From contig DEAL01000022.1 in the NCBI GenBank assembly GCA_002346745.1, positions 1 to 30,689 of the forward strand: 30,689 nucleotides of DNA, given 5' to 3'. The notes beneath the pieces are model-generated. The model was not told the origin of the DNA. It made no database searches and worked only from the letters and a program-made list of their open reading frames with translations. How positions within the stretch are numbered: position 1 is the first letter of the stretch; every line of letters begins with the position of its first letter. Both the position numbers and the translations under genes were made by a program. Positions 24,189 through 30,689 of the stretch are shown one piece after another. Source of the DNA: Candidatus Neomicrothrix sp. UBA2983 (GTDB lineage Bacteria > Actinomycetota > Acidimicrobiia > Acidimicrobiales > MedAcidi-G1).

Positions 24189-25712
24189 GTGGCCGCGCTG
24201 CTCGCCGCACCCGACCGCGAGGAGTTCCGCCGTCAGGCGGGGGAGCACACCGTCGTCCCCGTCTGGGCCGAATTGCTGGCCGACCTGACGACCCCCGTCA
24301 GCCTCTTCGCCCGGTGCGTGGGGGACGGCGAGGGCTTCCTCCTGGAGAGCGTCGACCGCGGCGAGACCTGGGGCCGCTGGTCCTTCATCGGCCGCAACCC
24401 GTCGCTGACCCTTCGCCTCCACGACGGCCGACTTGAGTTCGAGGGCGACCTCCCGGCGGGGGTGCCGACCGACAGCGGGATGCTGGCTGCCCTTGAGGCA
24501 CTGCTGGACCTCCACTCCACGCCCGACGTCGGGGGCCTCCCACCGCTCCACAACGGGCTGATGGGGTACCTCGGCTACGACGTGGTCCGCGAGGTCGAGC
24601 ACCTCCCGGACGCCCCACCGGACGACCAGGGGTTCCCGGACGCAGTGATGGCTGTGATCGGTGAGATCGTGGCCATCGACCACTGGCGCCAGCGGGCGGT
24701 GTTGATCGCCAACGTGGTGGTGCCAGAGGGGGCCGACGACGAGGCCCTCGACGCCTGCTGGGACGAGGCCGTCGCCCGGCTCGAACAGCTGGCCGCCGAC
24801 GGTGCCCGCCCCCTCGACGAGCCGCTCATGCTGCCGCCCTCGCCGGACGACGAGCCCCCCGAGGTGCGCTCCACGATGGGCGCCGAGGCCTACGGGGCCG
24901 CAGTCGAGGCGGCCCGGGAGTACATCCTCGCCGGCGACATCTTCCAGGTGGTCCTGTCCCAGCGCTTCGACGTCGAACTGGGGGCCGAGCCGTTCGACGT
25001 GTACCGGGTGCTGCGCCAGATCAACCCCAGTCCTTACATGTACTTCCTCCGCGACCGGGACCTCTCGGTCGTCGGCGCCTCGCCGGAGCCGATGGTTCAA
25101 CTCCTCGACGGCCAGGTGATCTCCCGGCCGATCGCCGGCACGCGCCGCCGCGGCCGTACCGAGGAGGAGGATCGCCGCATGGCCGCCGAGTTGGCGGAGG
25201 ACCCCAAGGAACGGGCCGAGCACGTCATGTTGGTCGACCTGGCCCGCAATGACGTCGGACGGGTCGTCACCTTCGGCACCGAACAGGTCGAGGAGATGAT
25301 GACGTTGGAGCGGTACAGCCACGTGATGCACCTCACCAGCCAGGTCGCTGGGGAACTGGCCGAGGGGCGCACCTCGATCGACGTGCTGCGGGCCACGCTG
25401 CCGGCCGGAACCGTGTCCGGGGCACCCAAGGTGCGGGCCATGGAGATCATCGACGAGCTGGAGCCAGTCCGCCGTGGCCCCTACGCCGGCGTGGTCGGGT
25501 ACTTCGACTTCTCCGGCAACATCGACACGGCCATCGCCATCCGGACGATGCTGGTCAGGGACGGTGTCGCGTCCGTGCAGGCTGGCGCCGGCATCGTGGC
25601 CGACAGCGACCCGGCCCTCGAGCACCTGGAGTGCCAGAACAAGGCCCGGGCGCTGCTCACGGCGATCCCGGCCGCACGCCGGATGACCGCTCGACGAGGG
25701 TCCGTGTCGTGA
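24189..25712 (+). CDS. trpE: Anthranilate synthase component I
   Basis: Chorismate-using enzyme that makes anthranilate, with ammonia supplied by a TrpG subunit not encoded here. The 507-aa protein has the tryptophan feedback site LLES at residues 51-54 followed by WGRWSFIG, so feedback inhibition is expected. The catalytic C-terminal domain shows VVLSQRFD, NPSPYMYF, GASPEPMV, RPIAGTRRRG, HVMLVDLARNDVGRV and LPAGTVSGAPKVRAMEIID. The start is a GTG 4 nt after the hisI stop, chosen because the open frame upstream overlaps hisI. There is no trp leader peptide or attenuator between hisI and trpE. Confidence 0.95.
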   Translation: MAALLAAPDREEFRRQAGEHTVVPVWAELLADLTTPVSLFARCVGDGEGFLLESVDRGETWGRWSFIGRNPSLTLRLHDGRLEFEGDLPAGVPTDSGMLAALEALLDLHSTPDVGGLPPLHNGLMGYLGYDVVREVEHLPDAPPDDQGFPDAVMAVIGEIVAIDHWRQRAVLIANVVVPEGADDEALDACWDEAVARLEQLAADGARPLDEPLMLPPSPDDEPPEVRSTMGAEAYGAAVEAAREYILAGDIFQVVLSQRFDVELGAEPFDVYRVLRQINPSPYMYFLRDRDLSVVGASPEPMVQLLDGQVISRPIAGTRRRGRTEEEDRRMAAELAEDPKERAEHVMLVDLARNDVGRVVTFGTEQVEEMMTLERYSHVMHLTSQVAGELAEGRTSIDVLRATLPAGTVSGAPKVRAMEIIDELEPVRRGPYAGVVGYFDFSGNIDTAIAIRTMLVRDGVASVQAGAGIVADSDPALEHLECQNKARALLTAIPAARRMTARRGSVS

Positions 25713-25758
25713 ATGGGCACATCGTGCTCCCGATGACGACCCAGCATCGGAGGGCGAC

Positions 25759-26577
25759 ATGACGGATCCGGTCGTACTCCGCCGGGACCGCGACGTGCTG
25801 GCGGTACGCGGCCCCGATGCCGAGGCCTACCTGCAGGGCCAGCTCAGTCAGGATGTGGCGGCGCTGGCGGAAGGCGACTCGGCCTGGACCTTCGTGCTCC
25901 AGCCCGCCGGCAAGGTCGACGCCTGGTTGCGAATCACCTGCCGGTCAGCGGGGCACTTCCTCCTCGACGTCGACGGCGGTTACGGCGGTGCGCTGCTCGA
26001 TCGGTTGCGGCGTTTCCTGCTCCGCACCGACTGCACGGTCGAGCCGCTCGACTGGCAGGCCGCGACCCTCTGGGGCACCACGGAGGGCGAGGCGCCGGCC
26101 GGTGGCGTGGCCATCCCGTTGGACTGGGAGGGGGTGGAGGCGCTGGACCTCCTGGGGCCCGAGGTGGCACGGGAGGCGGCGACGGATGACTGGGAGCCGC
26201 TCAGGCTGGCGGTCGGGATCCCCGCAATGGGCAGCGAGATCGACGGAGACACCATCCCGGGCGCCACGGGCCTCGTGGGCCGATCGGCCAGCTTCACCAA
26301 GGGTTGCTACACCGGCCAGGAGCTGGTTGCCCGGGTCGACAGCCGGGCGGCCGGCACGCCGACGCACCTCGTGCGGGTCCGGGGGGAGGGGGCGAGACCG
26401 GCGGCCGGCGACGCCATCTCCGCCGGCGGCGACGAGATCGGCCACCTGACCAGCGTCGCGACGCTCGGTGACGGATTCGTCGCCCTCGGCTGGAGGCGAC
26501 GCGCGGCCGCCGACGTCGACGTCGCCGAGGTCGAGGGGCCCGCCGGTCCGGTTGCCGTGCACCTCACCCCGGTTTGA
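25759..26577 (+). CDS. YgfZ/GcvT-domain folate-binding protein
   Basis: A 272-aa protein of the YgfZ (COG0354, IBA57-like) family, which binds tetrahydrofolate and supports repair or assembly of certain Fe-S enzymes. The family signature KGCYTGQE, with the conserved cysteine at residue 183, is complete. The N-terminal AYLQGQLSQDV and the LQPAGKVDAWLRI segment match the GcvT fold, and a C-terminal beta-barrel part follows (GHLTSVATL, ALGWRR). It has a good Shine-Dalgarno (GGAGGG, 25749-25754) and follows trpE by 46 nt, sitting inside the trp gene run. The link to tryptophan synthesis is positional only. Confidence 0.9.
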   Translation: MTDPVVLRRDRDVLAVRGPDAEAYLQGQLSQDVAALAEGDSAWTFVLQPAGKVDAWLRITCRSAGHFLLDVDGGYGGALLDRLRRFLLRTDCTVEPLDWQAATLWGTTEGEAPAGGVAIPLDWEGVEALDLLGPEVAREAATDDWEPLRLAVGIPAMGSEIDGDTIPGATGLVGRSASFTKGCYTGQELVARVDSRAAGTPTHLVRVRGEGARPAAGDAISAGGDEIGHLTSVATLGDGFVALGWRRRAAADVDVAEVEGPAGPVAVHLTPV

Positions 26578-26615
26578 TCCCCGAAACCCCCGGCTGTCGG
26601 TCGCCGGCGGCTGGG

Positions 26616-26621
26616 TAGCCT
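26616..26621 (+). promoter_or_regulatory. -10 element of trpC (leaderless)
   Basis: TAGCCT, preceded by GG, lies exactly 6 nt before the GTG of trpC, in a 50-nt gap after the ygfZ-type gene. It gives trpC its own transcription start. Confidence 0.55.
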
Positions 26622-26627
26622 CGGCCC

Positions 26628-27434
26628 GTGGCCACCTACCTCGACCGGATCCTCGATGCGCACCGCGCCGCTGCCGCCGAGGACCCCCGCCAGCTGGAGG
26701 AGCTCCTCGGTCTGGCACGCGGCGAGGCACCCGCCCGCGGCTTCGCCGCGGCGATCACCGGTCGTCCCGAGGGTGAAGTGGCGGTCATCGCCGAGGTGAA
26801 GCGCCGCTCGCCCTCCAAGGGAGACCTGGCAGCCGACCTGGACCCGGCGGCGACCGCGGCCCACTACGTGGCCGGTGGTGCAGCCTGCCTGTCGGTGTTG
26901 ACCGACGCCGAGGCCTTCGGCGGTTCGCCCGCCGACCTGGCGTCGGCCCGTGCTGCCGTCGACGTCCCGGTCCTCCGCAAGGACTTCACCGTCGACGCAC
27001 GCGACGTCTGCGACGCCCGCATCATGGGTGCCGACGCCGTGCTCCTCATTGCCGCCGCCCTCGAGGACAGTGAGCTCGCCGACTTCGCCGTGCTAGCCCA
27101 CGAGGTCGGTCTGGATGTGCTGCTCGAGGTCCACGACGAGGCCGAGCTGGAGCGGGCCCTCGCGGTCGAGGTCGACCTGGTCGGGGTCAACCAGCGCGAC
27201 CTCGTCACCTTCGCGGTCGACTCCGATCGTGCGGTTCGCGTGGCCGCGGCCATTCCGGACGGGGTTCCCTCGGTCGCGGAGTCGGGGATCACCGGACCGG
27301 ACGACGTCCGACGCCTTGCGGCCGCTGGCTACGACGCGGTCCTGGTCGGGGAGTCGGTGGTGACCGCTGACGACCGCGCGGCAGCCGTGGCCGGCCTACG
27401 CACTGCCCCCGCCGCACCGGCCGACCGGGGGTAG
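26628..27434 (+). CDS. trpC: Indole-3-glycerol phosphate synthase
   Basis: TIM-barrel enzyme closing the indole ring, the fourth tryptophan step. The 268-aa protein has VIAEVKRRSPSKG with the catalytic Lys, VLRKDFTVD with the second catalytic Lys, the Glu region LLEVHDEAEL, VGVNQRDL and VAESGITGPDDV, VLVGESVV. It is monofunctional, without a fused TrpF domain. GTG start with a leaderless promoter. Its TAG stop is part of the -10 hexamer of trpF. Confidence 0.95.
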   Translation: MATYLDRILDAHRAAAAEDPRQLEELLGLARGEAPARGFAAAITGRPEGEVAVIAEVKRRSPSKGDLAADLDPAATAAHYVAGGAACLSVLTDAEAFGGSPADLASARAAVDVPVLRKDFTVDARDVCDARIMGADAVLLIAAALEDSELADFAVLAHEVGLDVLLEVHDEAELERALAVEVDLVGVNQRDLVTFAVDSDRAVRVAAAIPDGVPSVAESGITGPDDVRRLAAAGYDAVLVGESVVTADDRAAAVAGLRTAPAAPADRG

Positions 27435-27437
27435 CGT
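27432..27437 (+). promoter_or_regulatory. -10 element of trpF overlapping the trpC stop (leaderless)
   Basis: TAGCGT begins with the TAG stop codon of trpC and ends 6 nt before the GTG of trpF. The hexamer and spacing equal those of hisD. Confidence 0.5.
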
Positions 27438-27443
27438 CGCAGC

Positions 27444-28106
27444 GTGTTCGTCAAGATCTGCGGCATCACGAGCCAGGAGGACGCCCTCCTCGCCACGGCC
27501 CTCGGGGCGGACGCCGTGGGGTTCATCTTCGCTCCCTCCGAGCGCCAGGTTGCGGCCCAGGCCGTTCGGGACATCGTGCGTCAGCTGCCGCCGGAGGTGA
27601 TGACCGTCGGGGTGTTCCGGGACCAGGGGCGCGACAAGGTGGTCCAGACCGTCAACGGCATCGGCCTGCGTGCGGCCCAGTTGCACGGCAACGAGTCACC
27701 CGACGCCTGCCGCTGGATCGCCGACCGGGTGCCTGTCACGATCCGGGCGCTTCCCGCCGGGTCACCCGACCTTCGGCGCATCGACGACTTCGGTGCCGAC
27801 CTGCTCCTGCTGGACTCGCCGACGCCGGGATCGGGGACCGTCTTCGACTGGTCTCTGGCCGAGGGGGCACCCAGCAACCGACCGATGCTCCTGGCCGGCG
27901 GCCTGGACCCCGACAACGTGGCCGGGGCCATCGAGCGGGTGCGGCCCTTCGGAGTCGACGTGGCGAGCGGGGTCGAGGCGTCGCCCGGGCGCAAGGATCC
28001 CCGACTGCTGCGCGCCTTCCTGGAGGCGGCACACTCGGTGACGTTCGAGGACTACGAGGGTGGCGGGCGCCGCCCCTTCGACTGGGAGGAGCACCGGTGG
28101 GACTGA
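27444..28106 (+). CDS. trpF: Phosphoribosylanthranilate isomerase
   Basis: TIM-barrel isomerase for the third tryptophan step. The 220-aa protein starts FVKICGITSQEDA with the catalytic Cys6, has GFIFAPSERQV, AAQLHGNES, the catalytic Asp124 in LLLLDSPTPGSG, LAGGLDPDNV and GVDVASGVEASPGRKD. About 25 residues follow the last family segment (HSVTFEDYEGGGRRPFDWEE), a short charged extension not usual for TrpF. Many Actinobacteria lack this gene and rely on PriA; this organism has both. It ends 27 nt before trpB. Confidence 0.95.
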   Translation: MFVKICGITSQEDALLATALGADAVGFIFAPSERQVAAQAVRDIVRQLPPEVMTVGVFRDQGRDKVVQTVNGIGLRAAQLHGNESPDACRWIADRVPVTIRALPAGSPDLRRIDDFGADLLLLDSPTPGSGTVFDWSLAEGAPSNRPMLLAGGLDPDNVAGAIERVRPFGVDVASGVEASPGRKDPRLLRAFLEAAHSVTFEDYEGGGRRPFDWEEHRWD

Positions 28107-28133
28107 CCTGCGAGACAGGGGGGGAGGGGAGCC

Positions 28134-29312
28134 GTGGGGCTCGCTGACCCGACGCCCGATGGCCGCTTCGGGCAGTTTGGCGGCCGCTACGTCCCCGAGA
28201 CGCTGGTGCCCGCCTGCGAGGGCCTCGAGGCCGCCTTCCGTGAGGCCTGGGCCGATCCGGCGTTCCGCACCGACCTCGACGACCTCCTGCGCGACTACGC
28301 GGGACGGCCGTCGCCCCTGACCGAGTGCGCCAACCTGTCCGAGGAACTGGGCTGCCGTCTGCTCCTCAAGCGCGAAGACCTCAACCACACCGGGTCCCAC
28401 AAGATCAACAACGTGCTGGGCCAGGCCCTGCTGGCCCAGCGGATGGGCAAGACCCGCCTCGTCGCCGAGACCGGCGCCGGCCAGCACGGCGTCGCCACCG
28501 CCACGGCCGCCGCCCTCCTCGACATGGAGTGCTGCGTCTACATGGGCGAGGTCGACATCCACCGCCAGGAACTCAACGTCTTCCGGATGCGGCTGCTGGG
28601 CGCCGAGGTGAGGTCGGCGCTGAGTGGCAGCCGCACGCTCAAGGACGCGGTCAACGAGGCCATGCGCGACTGGGTGGCCACCGTCGAGGGCTCGCACTAC
28701 TGCCTGGGTTCGGTGATGGGGCCGCACCCGTACCCGTGGATGGTCCGCACCTTCCACGAGGTGCTGGGCCGCGAGGCACGGGAACAGAGCGAGGCGCTGC
28801 TCGGCGCCCCACCGGACGTGGTCACGGCCTGCGTCGGCGGCGGCTCCAACGCAATCGGGATCTTCTCGGGTTTCGTCGACGCGGACACCGAGCTGGTTGG
28901 CGTCGAACCGGCCGGCGGCGCCGCTGTGGGCCGAGGCGTTCCCGGGGTCGTCCACGGCATGGAGTCGTACCTGATGCAGGACGAGTTCGGCCAGGTGTTG
29001 GAGGCCGAGTCGATCAGCGCCGGCCTCGACTATCCGGGCGTCGGGCCCGAGCACAGCTACCTGGCCGCCTCGGGTCGGGCCCGCTACGAGGCGGTCACCG
29101 ACGCGGAGGTTGTGGAGGCATTCCAGTTGCTGAGCCGCACCGAGGGCATCATTCCGGCCCTCGAGCCTGCCCACGCCCTGGCCTGGGTATCCCGGGCGCG
29201 TGGCGAGTTGGCGGGCCGGTCGGTACTACTCAACCTCTCGGGCCGGGGCGACAAGGACGTCGCCCAGATGATGGAGGTGCTGCGCCCGGCCGAAGGGGGA
29301 GGGGAAGCTTGA
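28134..29312 (+). CDS. trpB: Tryptophan synthase beta subunit
   Basis: PLP enzyme joining indole and serine to form tryptophan. The 392-aa protein is of the TrpB1 type that works with TrpA. It has FGQFGGRYVPETLVPA, LLKREDLNHTGSHKINN with PLP Lys90, AETGAGQHGVATATA, MGEVDIHRQELNVFRM, the phosphate loop CVGGGSNAIG, and the monovalent-cation/closing region HGMESYLMQDEFGQ. GTG start preceded by a purine run GGGAGGGGA (28121-28129) that serves as Shine-Dalgarno. The stop overlaps trpA by one base (TGATG). Confidence 0.96.
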   Translation: MGLADPTPDGRFGQFGGRYVPETLVPACEGLEAAFREAWADPAFRTDLDDLLRDYAGRPSPLTECANLSEELGCRLLLKREDLNHTGSHKINNVLGQALLAQRMGKTRLVAETGAGQHGVATATAAALLDMECCVYMGEVDIHRQELNVFRMRLLGAEVRSALSGSRTLKDAVNEAMRDWVATVEGSHYCLGSVMGPHPYPWMVRTFHEVLGREAREQSEALLGAPPDVVTACVGGGSNAIGIFSGFVDADTELVGVEPAGGAAVGRGVPGVVHGMESYLMQDEFGQVLEAESISAGLDYPGVGPEHSYLAASGRARYEAVTDAEVVEAFQLLSRTEGIIPALEPAHALAWVSRARGELAGRSVLLNLSGRGDKDVAQMMEVLRPAEGGGEA

Positions 29313-30094
29313 TGGCTCCCGGACCGGTGGAGGCGGCTTTGCGGGCCCGGCGGGACGCCGGCGGCAAGTCGCTGGTGGTCTACGTGACGGGCGGCCTTGG
29401 TGACGACTGGACCGACACCCTCCGGGCCGTGGCCGACGCCGGCGCCGACGCCGTCGAGGTCGGGATCCCCTTCTCGGACCCGGTGATGGATGGCCCCACC
29501 ATCCAGGCGGCCAACGATCGTGCACTGGCTTCGGGGGCCACGCCCGCGGGGATCCTGGACGGGCTGCGCGGGCTCGACGCCGGGGCACCCCTGGCGGTGA
29601 TGACCTATTACAACATCGCCTTCAGGATGGGACTCGAGCGGTTCGCCGCCTCGCTGGCCGATGCCGGGGTGTCGGGGTGCATCCTCCCCGACCTGCCGCT
29701 CGAGGAGACCGGTCCGTGGGCGGAAGCGGCCGACGCTGCCGGGGTCGAGACCATCCTGCTGGCGGCACCGACCGGCGAGGACGACCGGCTGCGCCGGGTC
29801 TGCGAGCGTTCCCGCGGGTTCGTCTACGGCGTGGGGCTGCTGGGCGTGACCGGCGTGCGGGACGAGTTGGCGGCGAGCGCCTCGGTGATTGCCGCCCGAC
29901 TCAAGCAGGTCACCGACCTGCCGGTGCTGGTCGGCGTGGGCGTCGGGACGCCTGCCCAGGCGGTCGAGGCGTCGGCAGCCGGCGATGGGGTCGTGGTCGG
30001 CTCCGCCGTCGTCCAGCGGATGGTCGACGGCGCCGGTCCGGCCGGCGTGGCGGAGTTGGTGGCGGGCTTCCGGGCCGCCCTCGACGTCGGATGA
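29312..30094 (+). CDS. trpA: Tryptophan synthase alpha subunit
   Basis: TIM-barrel lyase that releases indole from indole-3-glycerol phosphate and channels it to TrpB. The 260-aa protein keeps the catalytic Glu49 (VEVGIPFSDP) and Asp60 (VMDGPTIQ), the same numbers as in Salmonella and E. coli. MTYYNIAFRMG, GCILPDLPLEE, LLAAPT and VGVGVGTPAQA are typical. It is the last gene of the tryptophan run and overlaps trpB (TGATG). An 8-bp hairpin follows at 30154. Confidence 0.96.
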   Translation: MAPGPVEAALRARRDAGGKSLVVYVTGGLGDDWTDTLRAVADAGADAVEVGIPFSDPVMDGPTIQAANDRALASGATPAGILDGLRGLDAGAPLAVMTYYNIAFRMGLERFAASLADAGVSGCILPDLPLEETGPWAEAADAAGVETILLAAPTGEDDRLRRVCERSRGFVYGVGLLGVTGVRDELAASASVIAARLKQVTDLPVLVGVGVGTPAQAVEASAAGDGVVVGSAVVQRMVDGAGPAGVAELVAGFRAALDVG

Positions 30095-30153
30095 GGCGCC
30101 CCCGGGACTCGCCTCAGCGCATGTAATTCGACCGGACCGCGATGGAATACCCC

Positions 30154-30177
30154 AGAACCCCAAAACGGTGGGGTTCT
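30154..30177 (+). terminator. Hairpin between trpA and HU genes
   Basis: AGAACCCC (30154-30161) pairs perfectly with GGGGTTCT (30170-30177) over an 8-nt loop. It stands 60 nt after trpA and 15 nt before the -35 box of the HU gene. It may terminate the trp transcript, though no T-tract follows, or act as an operator-like element. Confidence 0.45.
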
Positions 30178-30191
30178 CAGGTGGGAAATAC

Positions 30192-30220
30192 TTGACATGG
30201 AGCCCAAAAGCGAGTCGGAT
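30192..30220 (+). promoter_or_regulatory. Promoter of the HU gene
   Basis: A perfect -35 TTGACA (30192-30197) is followed after 17 nt by TCGGAT (30215-30220), a weak -10. The start would be near 30227, giving a leader of about 60 nt. The stretch 30115-30237 is visibly richer in A and T than its surroundings. Confidence 0.6.
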
Positions 30221-30287
30221 GTGATTTGACCACGTGTGCCGACGGGTCCGCCGACGGCACGGAGAGTCCCAGGAAGGGAGCAGGTCG

Positions 30288-30593
30288 ATGAACAAGAGCG
30301 AACTGACTGCTGCAGTCGCCGAGGCGGCAGGGGTGTCGAACAAGGACGCGGGTGCCTGCCTGGACGCCTTCTGCGACGTCGTGGCCGGCGAAGTCGCCGG
30401 CGGCGGGAAGGTCTCGATCCCCGGGTGGCTCTCCTTCGAGCACACCACCCGGGCGGCCCGGATGGCCCGCAACCCGCGGACCGGGGACCCGATCCAGGTG
30501 CCCGCCAAGGCCGCCGTGAAGATCAAGGCCGGCGCCAAGCTCAAGAACGCCGTCGCCGCCGGCGGGGGCGCCGAGGAGCCCGCCGCCTACTGA
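30288..30593 (+). CDS. HU-family nucleoid DNA-binding protein
   Basis: Small histone-like protein that bends and compacts DNA. The 101-aa protein has the HU core MNKSELTAAVAEAAGVSNKDA, the strand GGGKVSIPGWLSFEH (replacing the usual GFGTF), the DNA-intercalating beta-arm with ARNPRTGDPIQVPA, and the final helix region VKIKAGAKLKNAV, then a short acidic/alanine tail without the long Lys-rich extension of mycobacterial HupB. The ATG at 30288 has a Shine-Dalgarno (AAGGGAG, 30274-30280). It has its own sigma70-like promoter, in contrast to the leaderless genes upstream. Confidence 0.93.
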   Translation: MNKSELTAAVAEAAGVSNKDAGACLDAFCDVVAGEVAGGGKVSIPGWLSFEHTTRAARMARNPRTGDPIQVPAKAAVKIKAGAKLKNAVAAGGGAEEPAAY

Positions 30594-30607
30594 GCCCGCA
30601 GGCGGTG

Positions 30608-30644
30608 CGGCGGCGCCGATCCGGCTCCCGGGTCTGCGCCGCCG
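30608..30644 (+). terminator. GC-rich hairpin after the HU gene
   Basis: CGGCGGCGC (30608-30616) pairs with GCGCCGCCG (30636-30644) across a 19-nt loop, 14 nt after the HU stop. There is no T-tract. The remaining 45 nt to the window end show nothing. Confidence 0.35.
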
Positions 30645-30689
30645 ACTGCTCGCGTCCCCTGCTCCCCGACCCTCCGGTGCCTGGATCGC

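Overview
The window is a gene-dense, high-GC chromosomal segment from an actinobacterium. Several genes point there: mycothiol synthase (mshD), the proteasome activator Bpa, menaquinone genes menA and menG, a short actinobacterial-type HU, and widespread leaderless gene starts. The backbone order (DksA-like, lspA, rluD, dnaE, hisDCBHAF, hisI, trpE, trpC, trpB, trpA) is familiar from other Actinobacteria such as Streptomyces. An Acidimicrobiia-type lineage is my guess from overall style, not proven. I see no insertion sequence, prophage, CRISPR array, rRNA or tRNA; this is core chromosome rather than an island.

Layout. 1-1846 (+): 3' part of a TraR/DksA-like gene with a degenerate zinc finger, lspA and rluD, joined by 4-nt overlaps. 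1866-3537: an Rrf2-family regulator (-) divergent from a phosphatase-superfamily gene (+), with a duplicated 60-bp divergent promoter between them. 3607-7675 (+): bpa and dnaE. 7816-10925 (+): an unrecognised 222-aa protein, a nitroreductase, and a DUF35 zinc-ribbon/SCP2-type thiolase pair. 10961-12931 (-): a thioredoxin-domain YyaL-type protein, divergent from menA (13006-13875, +). 13900-16829 (-): mshD, rlmN, a small membrane protein and menG in one tight operon. 16922-17563 (+): nth. 17564-17825: no gene, but a promoter, a two-hairpin C-rich-loop small RNA candidate (6C-like) and a strong intrinsic terminator. 17826-18044 (-): a 72-aa protein of unknown function.

18144-30094 (+) is a long amino-acid biosynthesis block: hisD-hisC-hisB-hisH-hisA-hisF almost entirely overlapping, a GroES-like gene, then hisI-trpE, a ygfZ-type gene, trpC, trpF, trpB and trpA. 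hisG, hisE, trpD and trpG are absent and must lie elsewhere if the pathways are complete. The window ends with an HU gene (30288-30593) behind a relatively AT-rich leader carrying a TTGACA -35 box.

The most interesting signals are non-coding: the small RNA candidate after nth, the duplicated divergent promoter at 2298-2425, and a recurring TANNNT hexamer placed 6-9 nt before the start codons of most transcription-unit heads, which implies leaderless mRNAs.
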